Assembly (NCBI GenBank): GCA_030407315.1
Contig: JALQPE010000083.1
Coordinates: 62,001-126,000, forward strand
Direction: 5' to 3'
DNA length: 64,000 nucleotides
Source: Asparagopsis taxiformis
Taxonomy: Eukaryota > Rhodophyta > Florideophyceae > Bonnemaisoniales > Bonnemaisoniaceae
Part shown: in pieces, positions 1 to 8,676 of the stretch
Layout: each line of letters opens with the position of its first letter
Position numbering within the stretch: the first letter of the stretch is position 1
The notes under the pieces: generated by a model
Seen by the model: the letters and a program-made list of their open reading frames with translations, nothing else
Told to the model about the DNA's origin: nothing
Database searches by the model: none
Position numbers and translations under genes: made by a program

Positions 1-935
1 ACCAAGGTATCATCAAGTCAGCGTATAACCTGCAGAGTGCTGTTCGTTCACGTCTTGCTTCGTATGTGGAAATATTCAAACCAAAAAATGGCATCGTCCT
101 GGTCGGGCACTCTCTGGGAGGAGCAGTTGCAGCTGCATTAGCTATGATTCTAAGATCTGGATCTTCGGAGAATGAGTTTGATCAAGAAAGCGAATTCGCA
201 AGAGCACTTTTCCGCAGCGTGAGCTGTTTTTCGTTTGCCCCTCCTCCGTTTATCAATGAAGATTTGGCTGTTGAATCCCGTACAATGAATATCACCACCA
301 TTGTGAATGGGCTAGACATTGTTCCAAGATTAAGCGCTTCATCTCTTGATCGATTATTGCTGTCAGTGTCTCGCTACGATTGGAACTCTGATGTTGGCGA
401 GTCGATGGGACGTGCGATGGAGACAGCCACAACAGGAATCCTAGGGCGACAAGGAGCGCGATCACTATCCTCAGCTATTGCACAAAACGGGATTTCTAGC
501 GTAACGATGGCGTCAAAGTTAATTGGGGGAGGGGCTCGGGAAGCTTTACGAAATTCACAAGTAGCGTCGAGTGGGTTCTGGAGAGCAGCACTAAATGCCA
601 CAGTTTTTGCAACTTCACTGATAGAAAGTCAGCTTTCTAACCCTCAGCAAAACTCCAATGAAGAAGCCGATTATTCGTTTGCTGCGCAGCTGGGAATGTC
701 TGTCAGGGATGTAGAGCAATCTGTAATCGAAGAACCACCGGTTGAAATGTTGCTAGCTGGAGTAATATACCATCTCGAAAAACCATTTACGGCACCAAAT
801 GAGGTGAGCGAAACACTAGCGTCAATCATAGTGGAAAGGGATGCGAGATACTTTGCAGATGTGGAAGCGTCCGGATGGATGATTCATGATCACCATATGA
901 ATGTTTTGCAAAGTGCGTTAATGACATTATTGTAA
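1..935 (+). CDS. Class 3 lipase (sn1-type diacylglycerol lipase-like), 5' truncated by window edge
   Basis: C-terminal part of an alpha/beta-hydrolase lipase that would hydrolyse acylglycerols. The frame is open from base 3, so the real start lies outside the window; the GTG at 66 is only an internal codon. Upstream of it the frame reads HQGIIKSAYNLQSAVRS-like residues, the usual H-x-G-x-x-x-A-A block before the nucleophile elbow. The elbow GHSLGG is plain, and a second conserved block with NGLDIVPRLS supplies the likely catalytic Asp. A HDHHM stretch close to the C-terminus is the likely site of the catalytic His. About 289 residues follow base 66. The architecture fits the Lipase_3 family including DAG lipases; the exact substrate cannot be told. 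The missing N-terminal part might carry membrane segments. Family call is confident. Confidence 0.85.
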   Translation, partial: QGIIKSAYNLQSAVRSRLASYVEIFKPKNGIVLVGHSLGGAVAAALAMILRSGSSENEFDQESEFARALFRSVSCFSFAPPPFINEDLAVESRTMNITTIVNGLDIVPRLSASSLDRLLLSVSRYDWNSDVGESMGRAMETATTGILGRQGARSLSSAIAQNGISSVTMASKLIGGGAREALRNSQVASSGFWRAALNATVFATSLIESQLSNPQQNSNEEADYSFAAQLGMSVRDVEQSVIEEPPVEMLLAGVIYHLEKPFTAPNEVSETLASIIVERDARYFADVEASGWMIHDHHMNVLQSALMTLL

Positions 936-975
936 TTTGAAAAGTTTAGAAAATATTGCATGTCTGGCGTACAAA

Positions 976-1299
976 TTAAAAGGCGTGAATTGTGGTCGGT
1001 GCCGGCGAGTTTGACTGTCTAACCTTATCTCGTTCTTCAAAACCAGGCCGACGGCCATCTATGTCGACCTCAATGTAGTCATCTTGATAATGTTCAAACT
1101 GGGTAACTTCCGAAACTGTGTAGCTGTTGTTTCTCAAAGCTGTAACAATAAATTTGGCGACCAACGAGAGCATGAATAAGAGATTCACGCACAGTATGAA
1201 TATGTATGTGGCTTCGCAGAACGCCTTGGAGATGGATGGGTTGTGAGCATGGTGCGATGCGAAGAGCAGCGCAAGGTGGTGTGAAAATGAGGTAGGCAT
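976..1299 (-). CDS. Possible small membrane protein, 107 aa
   Basis: I do not recognise this reading frame. It starts with a real ATG, has one strongly hydrophobic segment at about residues 30-53 (ATYIFILCVNLLFMLSLVAK) and a hydrophilic acidic tail. It converges on the lipase gene with only 40 bp between the stops, as several genuine gene pairs here do. Against it: the length is short, the first 25 residues are compositionally odd, and there is no family match I can name. It could also be the last exon of a spliced gene further upstream. Treat as tentative. Confidence 0.3.
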   Translation of the reverse strand: MPTSFSHHLALLFASHHAHNPSISKAFCEATYIFILCVNLLFMLSLVAKFIVTALRNNSYTVSEVTQFEHYQDDYIEVDIDGRRPGFEERDKVRQSNSPAPTTIHAF

Positions 1300-3208
1300 G
1301 TTGGGGTGCGCAAAGTGCGTGGCAGAAGTGCATTGCGGCGACGATTAGAAATGTGTGGTACAAGTATATGAGATAAGGTGACGAGGAGAGTTACTGCTGT
1401 GGCTCAAATTGACTCGGAATCCATCCACAGCAATTTGATTCAATGTAACGGATGGGTCAGAACTTGACTGCCACGAAATTGTTGTCATAAATTATTTTAA
1501 TATATGTTTCTGACAAGACAAGTATGATTTGGTTAGCGAAGAGCAATAGACGTCTAATAGACGGTGATCAAGTGGAATCAACACACGGACAAAGAAGAAT
1601 TACAAGAATATTGTGGATGAGATGGATTTCTTGATAGCTGGCAATGATGCGGAAATTGACGAACAAACATGTATTTTAAATGTTATCGGCGGTTGCTCGT
1701 CAACATTCGAGCAGTTCTAAGCGGACAGGCTGAAAGACTATGTCGGCAAGCTTCCACGGTTGCAGAGGAACGATTGGGGAGTGTGGCGAGCGTGAGGAGT
1801 GCAAAATGAATTTGTAACATGCACTATGTTGTGAATAGGCGAGCACATGCGAGAGGCAGTAGGCACGAGACATGCTGAGATGAGATGAATTTTCGGGAAT
1901 GATTATAAAAGGAAAAGGTTACGCGATGTCGAAGCGATGCGAATGTGCAGTCGATGATAGTGTTACTGCAGTGCTAGGAAAATTGCATCGGATTGCAGCG
2001 CGAACAGGGTAGAGGTTGGAGTCGGTACGTAATGCCGAGAGAGGAGAAGGAAGGAAGTAATGAACATGGGAATCAAGTTTTGTCTGGTGTACTCGCCAGT
2101 ACTTGAAGAGGGTTTGCGAAGGGAGATTTGAGCGGGAATTCAGATACGGGCTCGACGGGAGGGATGTTACTGGAGGTGTCATGGCGCAGTGACTGTGGTG
2201 CACATGCGAGAAACGCGTGTCAAGCGATGGAAGTCACATCTCTGCGGAGATGAGATTGGAAAATCTAAATTGGAGGAGTGAATGAAACGGTCGAGCGGGT
2301 CTGCGGCACGGGCAGTCCGGGGCGACGGACGGCGATGTTTTGGTTGCTGTGGGTGCCATTTGCGAAGTAATGTAGTGTGAATTGAACTGCAATTGAGTGA
2401 GCTGTTTGAATGACGTAATTGATGGGTGCAACACGAGTCGTGCGCGATGGACTGGAATTGGCGATAGCGACGACGACGGCCAAGTGGCGCCATCGGGAGC
2501 GGCGTCGCAACAAACGGACAGGCGCGACGCCACGTGTTGACACGAGCAAAAGCAGAGCGCTTCATTTGTTACTGTAAAACGTCAGCAAACAAGAGGTATG
2601 TGGGTCGGTTTCTTAACCCAAAAGGGCCAGCCCGCGTCAATTGTCAACGCACTATGGTGGCGCCGCGTGGCTGAGCGATGGCCGGCTGCTGCAGGCCAAT
2701 TTGATTTCCAGCCGCTCGCCGTGATGCACCGTGCCCATCAAATCGACGCTCCCCATGTGGCCCAACTGCAGCCCACCAATTATACACTTGTCCCTCATCC
2801 TTCCACGCTATCCATCTGACGTTACCGCGCATTGTCACGCCGTTACATTACTTTTCGATTCCCGAATTTCTGCAGACCTAATTCACTGCTCTGCTCAGTC
2901 AGGGAATACTTTTACTGTATGATCATTCCAAGCTCCCGCTCGTCTTCCTCTCCAAGCCACTTGCACTGCACTGCCTCTTGTCCGCTTGTCCCATTATCCG
3001 CCATCTTCGACCCCGCAACATTCTCACGTCATCCTCCCTTCCAGTTGTCTATATCCATCGCTTCCCACGCAGATGGAATCCTACCCGTTTCAACCCCATC
3101 CGTCCCACTAAATCATTCCCACCCGCTCTTCCCACATAACAACCCTTTCAGCCTACCCGACCCCTCCGCTCATCCCCATCTGCTTCACCACACCTTTCGA
3201 CCTCCGAC
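1300..3208. other. Long intergenic region upstream of the bZIP gene
   Basis: Nothing convincing is coded here. Open frames on the minus strand between 1919 and 2565 are rich in Arg, Ser, Pro and His, shift frame over the same bases and look like shadows of skewed composition. From about 2930 to 3208 the plus strand becomes very C/T-rich, as expected of a long 5' leader for the following gene. Confidence 0.5.
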
Positions 3209-3212
3209 ATGA
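2919..3212 (+). promoter_or_regulatory. Candidate upstream ORF (97 codons) overlapping the bZIP start
   Basis: An ATG at 2919 opens a 97-codon frame in the C/T-rich leader. Its TGA stop overlaps the bZIP ATG in an ATGA arrangement at 3209-3212. A second, 12-codon ORF lies at 3073-3111. In plants, some bZIP mRNAs are translationally controlled by upstream ORFs; whether this one is translated is unknown, and its Ser/Pro/His-rich product may only reflect leader composition. Confidence 0.25.
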
Positions 3213-4435
3213 AGCCTCAACCGCCCACCCCTACACCCTCCACCGCGAGACAGCCCAACTCAGAATGGCACATGCCACTCTCAACCATATCCAATCGTCA
3301 ATTCTCTCCGCCGACATCCACCGTTTTGCATCGACAGCTCGCTCTTCCCGCTTCCCGTTCCGATGCTGACAATCCGCTCGAACAGCTCTTCTCAGATGGT
3401 TCATTCCTAGATGCTCCTCCAATTGCACACCCGGACATTGATCCCGTGCTCTCACTCTCACTCGTGCCCCCGCCTCATCCCTCCACTCCCCCACTCACCC
3501 CATCGTCGCCCCCGAGACCTTTGCCCCATTTCCGCGTTCCCGATGCGCCTCCTGTCTCCAACGCACCGCCCCAACACCATCAAAACTCTCTCCTTCAGCA
3601 TCATCCACCGCAGTTGCAACAAAACAACCTTCACCCTCACCATCGCAAGCATCCCTTCATGGTCGTCAAAGACGAGCCCCAGATTCACCCCGATGCACCG
3701 CCAAATGATTCTCAACCAACACAACCACATCCAAGTGGCCTCACCAGACACCCACAACCCTTTCATCCAGTTGCTAACCCAGCGCCACACAGATTCCCCT
3801 CGCAATACCAACCCATCCCACAGTCCCAACCATCACCACCTTCCTTACAAGCTCTTCAATCTGCAGACCCGGACTCTTTGACTCCAACCGAGCGCCGTCG
3901 TCTTCGCATGTATTTACGTGCTTCGCGTGCAGGCACAAGACGCCAGCGTCCATGTACGCCCGATTCAAACTCATCTAGACCCGTTGCGGAAATCAGTTCT
4001 TCCCAAGTGTCCAGTGCGAGCAACTCGACATCATTTGCAAGGATGCAGATTCGAAACGAAGCTAATTTACCGCTTGTACCCGTTGTGCCTATGAAGCGCG
4101 AGAGCATAGTCGGCACGGACAAGAGCGCAAGGCCAGCAGGTGTTACTAAAACAACTCCGCATGTGGATCGAACTTCCGCCAATCCAGCAATGGATAAGAA
4201 GACTGCTCGTGTCATTCGCAACCGCGAAGTTGCACTCCGCGCAAGACAAGCTGCGAAAGCCAAGCTGCAGAATCTGGAGTCGGAAAACTCCACGCTCAGA
4301 ACTCGTGCCACGGACCTTGAAATGGAGAATTCGACTCTAAAGATGCAGATTGAGTCCCTGAAACGCGGTGGAAACTCTTCTTGGCCTTCGTCTGAACTTA
4401 CATTAGACAATATTGTTCACGCAATCACACCATGA
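3209..4435 (+). CDS. bZIP transcription factor
   Basis: Nuclear DNA-binding regulator of 408 residues. The first 230 residues are Pro/His/Gln/Ser-rich and disordered, a typical activation region. The C-terminal bZIP is canonical: a basic region with N-x7-R (NREVALRAR) at about residues 338-346, the first zipper leucine ten residues after the Arg, and five leucines in exact heptad spacing through SENSTLRTRATDLEMENSTL and on to ESL. A possible MAPK/CDK-type SPTP-rich area precedes it. The ATG at 3209 is the first in frame after a long C/T-rich leader. The target genes and subgroup are not evident. The DNA-binding call is very secure. Confidence 0.93.
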   Translation: MKPQPPTPTPSTARQPNSEWHMPLSTISNRQFSPPTSTVLHRQLALPASRSDADNPLEQLFSDGSFLDAPPIAHPDIDPVLSLSLVPPPHPSTPPLTPSSPPRPLPHFRVPDAPPVSNAPPQHHQNSLLQHHPPQLQQNNLHPHHRKHPFMVVKDEPQIHPDAPPNDSQPTQPHPSGLTRHPQPFHPVANPAPHRFPSQYQPIPQSQPSPPSLQALQSADPDSLTPTERRRLRMYLRASRAGTRRQRPCTPDSNSSRPVAEISSSQVSSASNSTSFARMQIRNEANLPLVPVVPMKRESIVGTDKSARPAGVTKTTPHVDRTSANPAMDKKTARVIRNREVALRARQAAKAKLQNLESENSTLRTRATDLEMENSTLKMQIESLKRGGNSSWPSSELTLDNIVHAITP

Positions 4436-6089
4436 CTAGAAGGGGGCGTGCAATTTCTAACATTGAACCGATCTAATCGTAGATGATCTCCAAGTATGGT
4501 CTATCGGAGTGCTAATGGAGCACGTTGACCTCGACATGCGCTCCTAATCTATGACCCAGAAGAGCGATCCCTCGCTTTCGCAGACTAGCGATACTGATCT
4601 TGTAGGTTGACTCTTTCTGTTATCTGGAAGTCACGTATTGCCAGTCATAACTGTTCTCTTTTCCATAAATGATGCCAAGTATATAAATATGTTCTAAACA
4701 CTATGGAGATGATGATCAATAGAACACAACGATACAAGGAAATGGTGTTGGAACGAAGATTCGTTTTGTTTTCAATACGATGCATGGGCAGGGTCGTATT
4801 ACATAAACAGAGGATTACAGTGTATACCAGGATACTGCTGAAAAGGTCGATGTTGGGAGTGTCAAGCAAAGTAATGTCACTGTAATCTATGTCGGCGTAC
4901 GGTCTAGTCTGGTTTTGCTTGTGCAGTTGTTGCCAGCTAGTTCGGCGCAGATTATTTCCACGTGGAGGCCAACGCCAAGGATTGAAATCAGATCTGAATT
5001 TGAGCACGACGAGAAGTAAGAGTAATATTAAGAGGCGGAAAGTGGCTGCAGCAGCTTGAATGATGATTACAGTCGTTGTATGGGAGGTGGGAGCAGGTTT
5101 GCCGCAAGAGAATATAAATCTGAGGAAGCTCGCTGTTTGTTCAAACGATTATGTACCCTTGAAGGGTACTTGTAGGTAGCGAGAACTTCAACGCTGCGCG
5201 ATATGTTGACAGGGCCACAACAGTAACCTACCGAGTGTGCTGAGGAGGCAGTGGAAACTGTCCAAAAATACAGATGTAATGTCGAGCTACTGTAACCCAC
5301 AAGATGGAACTCTGGATGCACATGTTGTCTGTCACGTCTTTGCCGAGCATCTGCTGCTGTCCACCTTTGCCGTGCACAACGTCCCACATCAATCGACCAA
5401 GGCTGAAAGTTGGCAGCCGACCAGTCCACTCATTTAATCTCTCTCGTCATTCTCTGGCACTGGTATGCATCGGATAGCATTGTTTTGGCGCACATATGCT
5501 CGTCAAGTGCGACGTGACTACTGCCAAGCATCGATGTTTGGGAGGAGGTGATTTTCTGCATCTCCGCCATAATATAACCCATGTCGAAAGATAAACATAT
5601 CTACTCGAAAATGGCTCTCCATTGTTACAAATATCTCATTTACTGTGGACACACAGGTGAGAACACGGAAAACGTCTCGATGGTATCGCAAGACTGCAGC
5701 AAGCAAAGCAATATCATGGAAATCGTACTGACAAACCGACCATGTTAAATTAGTTGCGTAGCGAAGAGAGCGACAGACAGATGTAGGACGAGTCAGCACT
5801 GTGCTCAGCACATGGTGCGAGGTGATTGGTGCGCCATCGATCACGCCGTTTGAATGGCTGTGTATCATCACTGCGAAACCACGTGCGCGGAAATTTGTCT
5901 TTGTGAAGCGTCGCTTTGCTGTAACTAACCTAAGAATGGGTGGGTAAATATAGCAACACACCATGGGTGGGACGTTCCATGGTGGCAGACAAGGCACACG
6001 CACTCGGATGACGGCTGGTATGGATTCAAAGTGTACCTCAATACAGGCGGGTTGGGTATGGCATGCACAGGTAGGTGTAGCGAAGCGAG
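4436..6089. other. Intergenic region between convergent bZIP and FKBP genes
   Basis: The 1.65 kb between the two stops holds only short open frames (the longest is 161 codons, minus strand, 5518-6003) without a recognisable domain or biased codon pattern. I see no RNA gene or mobile element here. Confidence 0.5.
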
Positions 6090-6797
6090 CTACGAGGATA
6101 GTACTGCTATAATTTCAATGTCGAATACGACAGTTGCATTGGTGACACCATTGATGGACTTGGAGCCGAAGGCAAGCTCGGGGGGAATGGTCAATGTTCG
6201 CTTTCCACCAACCTTTGCGCCAGCGAGGCCTTTTTCCCAACCTGGGACAACGGCTGCTTTCCCCATTGTGAATTGAAATGGATGGTTATTAGTGCGGCTT
6301 GTTTCGAACAATTGCATAGAATTGGCTAGATATGCGTCATAGTGACAAAGTACAACGGAGCCGGAAATAAGGTGCTGGCCGTCACCGACGGAGACATCTT
6401 TAATGGTCACTTGGGGTGTGTTTACGGCGGCTGTGGGAACGGCAGAGGTGGCGAAACGATTTGTGCGTCGCTGGAGGCGCAAACGGGCTAACTGTTTGTT
6501 GTATACGACTCCGCCATCTGGCATGGCATCACAAGTGAGGAGACGCTTCTTGAGAGAACCATGAGATTGACGAGGGTGCTTACAGAGCGAACAGTGCAAC
6601 GGTTTGCCGATTATGGCAGCATCGAGCATTTCATCAGCATAGGTGTGATAGGCGGAGCGTGACTTCATCCAAGAAAAGAAAGCTTCATCAGTATAGTCGG
6701 TGCAAGAGCATTGGACGCATGGGTGGCTACGAAAGGGGGAGGCTAGAAAATGCCACAATGATACAAGCCAAGAAAAGAGCAAGTCGAACAAGTTCAT
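6090..6797 (-). CDS. FKBP-type peptidyl-prolyl isomerase with membrane anchor and Cys-rich N-terminal part
   Basis: A 235-residue protein. Residues about 130-235 form an FKBP domain that catalyses cis-trans proline isomerisation. Recognisable blocks are the strand after VGDG, the F-x-F strand (PFQFTMGKAAVVPGWEKGL), the VGGKR turn, the IPPELAFGS loop and the final FDIEI strand. The N-terminus is unusual: residues 2-20 are hydrophobic (a signal anchor), followed by a Cys cluster (CVQCSC, then CSLCKH about 50 residues on) that could bind metal. Some usual FK506-pocket residues are replaced (for example the block before LFETS), so drug binding is uncertain. The start ATG at 6797 is the first in frame. 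Divergent from the CBM48 gene at 7171. Confidence 0.85.
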   Translation of the reverse strand: MNLFDLLFSWLVSLWHFLASPFRSHPCVQCSCTDYTDEAFFSWMKSRSAYHTYADEMLDAAIIGKPLHCSLCKHPRQSHGSLKKRLLTCDAMPDGGVVYNKQLARLRLQRRTNRFATSAVPTAAVNTPQVTIKDVSVGDGQHLISGSVVLCHYDAYLANSMQLFETSRTNNHPFQFTMGKAAVVPGWEKGLAGAKVGGKRTLTIPPELAFGSKSINGVTNATVVFDIEIIAVLSS

Positions 6798-7170
6798 GTC
6801 GAAGGGAGGTTACATGGTGTTGGGAAGCAAACGAGGATGACCTACAACTGTATTGTGGGGCGGTGGGGAAGAAATATCGAGTGTGTAATTGCAAGTCGAG
6901 TATACAAATTAGGTGCCGTACAGTACTGTACGACGAGTGGAGTCCATCATTCGTTGACAGACATTTGAAACGCAACGCAACGGTGCAGTCATTGACACTC
7001 GAGTAATGCCGTTATAAATTTATGGGCCTTAAACATGCCATTTTGCGCCATACTATACAACGTTGCCCTATGGCACACGCACAACACGCCCACCGTCACA
7101 GCCCATCAACTCAACACTTATCTCCATCTCGCTCGTCCAATTTGCCTTCCAATTGCCTGCCACATCGACC
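6798..7170. promoter_or_regulatory. Divergent promoter region, FKBP / CBM48
   Basis: This 373-bp spacer separates two divergently transcribed genes and must hold both promoters and leaders. A TATAAAT-like run lies near 7013-7019. No coding frame is convincing. Confidence 0.35.
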
Positions 7171-7807
7171 ATGTCTACCATGCAAGCTCCACCACCTCCA
7201 CCTCATGCGCTTTCGTCGCACGCCGATGCTCCCGACGAGCAACTTGCGCCGCCCACCCCGCAAACCTTTGACGACGATATCCCTGCGCCCGTCATGCCGA
7301 CATCCGCCAGCTCCACGCGTCCGAAGAGCCCCATCGTGCACGGCACTTACGAGAAGGCCGATTCAGATGAAGAGGAGGTCATGGTGAAGACAGAGTTTGT
7401 GTGGGCCGATGGAGCCGAACAAGATGTCAAGCTCTCCGGCGCTTGGAACGGCTGGATGCCCGTCCAGATGTATCACGAAGGAGGTAGGTCCGCGTGCGCG
7501 ATCGTGCGTGTACACCGATCGATCCCGTTCTAACACTCTCTGTTTACTCACTGCAACAGGCGGCATGTGGTCGGTGGTCACGCCAGTGCCCGCCGGCACT
7601 CACGAGTTCAAATTCGTTGTGGACGGCGAGTGGAAGCACAGCACGCGTCATCCGACTGTCGGTGAAGAAGAGGAGACAATGAACAACATCAGGGTGATTC
7701 GCGGCCCGCCCAAGAACAAGCAGAACACGGCGCGACTTTCAGAGATTAGAAACAAAGAAGCGGGCATGACGGCACCCAAGCAGAAGAAGTGCTGTGTGGT
7801 AAGTTGA
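7171..7807 (+). CDS. CBM48 (AMPK-beta-type glycogen-binding) protein with C-terminal CaaX motif; one intron (7484-7559)
   Basis: Joined exons 7171-7483 and 7560-7807 give 186 residues. After a disordered Pro-rich N-terminus of about 70 residues comes one AMPK1_CBM/CBM48 domain, a starch/glycogen-binding fold. It shows LSGAWNGW, the MYHEGGGMWS turn, the PAGTHEFKFVVDGEW strand pair and a final NNIRVI strand. The splice is supported because the join restores HEGGGMWSVVTPVP exactly as in the intronless paralogue at 11574-12023. The C-terminus reads KQKKCCVVS, a polybasic stretch with a CaaX box (CVVS), suggesting prenylation and membrane attachment. However, GTGGTAAGT just before the stop is also a good splice donor, so a further exon is possible. 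No kinase-interacting C-terminal AMPK-beta domain is present. It may tether something to floridean starch granules (inference). Confidence 0.82.
7484..7559 (+). other. Spliceosomal intron, 76 bp
   Basis: The donor is GTAGGT and the acceptor CAACAG. A CTAAC branch-point-like motif sits about 25 bp before the acceptor. The reading frame across the join matches the paralogous CBM48 protein residue for residue. Confidence 0.88.
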
Positions 7808-8676
7808 TGCGCGTCACGTTGGAGCGGCGAAAGCCAATTGGCAGCGATCCAATCGGTCTAACATTGCAATCGTAGTCATAAGATATTTTAACGCTGTCCC
7901 AGACTCGACTTTGTCTTGCACCTTCGCGCAAGACAGGTCGCGCCGCGCCGCGCTGCAGCGCGCCTCATGTATTTTTCATTGTGATCGTCTCTCCACCAGA
8001 GCGCTCATCCTACGTATTTATGAATCATGGTTGCGCTCTGGTGGATTGGGTAGCAAATAAACTTGTTTGTTCGACTCGATGGTGCTCTGCTCTGCTCAGC
8101 TGTTAAGAGTTGAAATGTTTTTCGTTATGATTGTTGCCGTACCAGTTATGTATAGAAACAGTAAAGAGGTGCTTGGTCTGCTGCACATTGGCTCCGTCTA
8201 TTCAATCTCTGATCGCCAACTTGATGTGTTGCAACACCAGCCTCTTCAGCGCTTGGTTTCTAAATTTTTCCAAATAAAAAACGTTTCTCTTCTGATTCCG
8301 AGTTCCTGAAGTTGAAATCGCTGCACGCAACATTTACACTTTGCCCACCGCGTCTAGCCATTGCTTCTTAACTTACCCACCACCCGAGCAACCACCCTCA
8401 ACCCACTTTGCACTATCTGCTTCTTCCCAGTCTTGTTTCTTCAAATTTCAATGTAAGTCTTTGCAGCTTTATACCTCTGTCTCTATACAACTCTCAATTG
8501 CTAATCTCACTTCCATTCCTATTGCACCAGTGTCTTCAATTTCACCGCCGCTCCCGTCTTGCTCAGCTTTTATTCATTTCGCATTTCATCCTCTTAAACA
8601 ATCTCCCCCTCCCCCCAACTCAACTATAATACTACTCTTCAATAGCGCCAGCAATTTCCAGCTGGCTGCGCCACCA
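7808..8676. other. Intergenic region before the PHD protein gene
   Basis: An inverted pair (CACCAGAGCGC near 7995 and GCGCTCTGGTGG near 8034) could form a hairpin just downstream of the CBM48 gene. From 8341 the frame of the next gene is open but lacks an ATG until 8677; this C/T-rich stretch is taken as leader. Confidence 0.4.

Noticed and set aside
1919..2565. Several overlapping minus-strand frames of 94-128 codons
   Set aside because: They share the same bases in different frames, are Arg/Ser/His/Pro-rich, mostly start at non-ATG codons and show no domain.
2650..2760. GTGGCTGAGCGATGGC resembles the D-arm of Ser/Leu tRNAs
   Set aside because: No matching acceptor stem, anticodon arm or T-loop (GTTCGAxxC) follows, so no tRNA can be folded.
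5518..6003. 161-codon minus-strand frame
   Set aside because: No domain, no codon bias and no regular secondary structure pattern; a chance frame in a long spacer is more likely.
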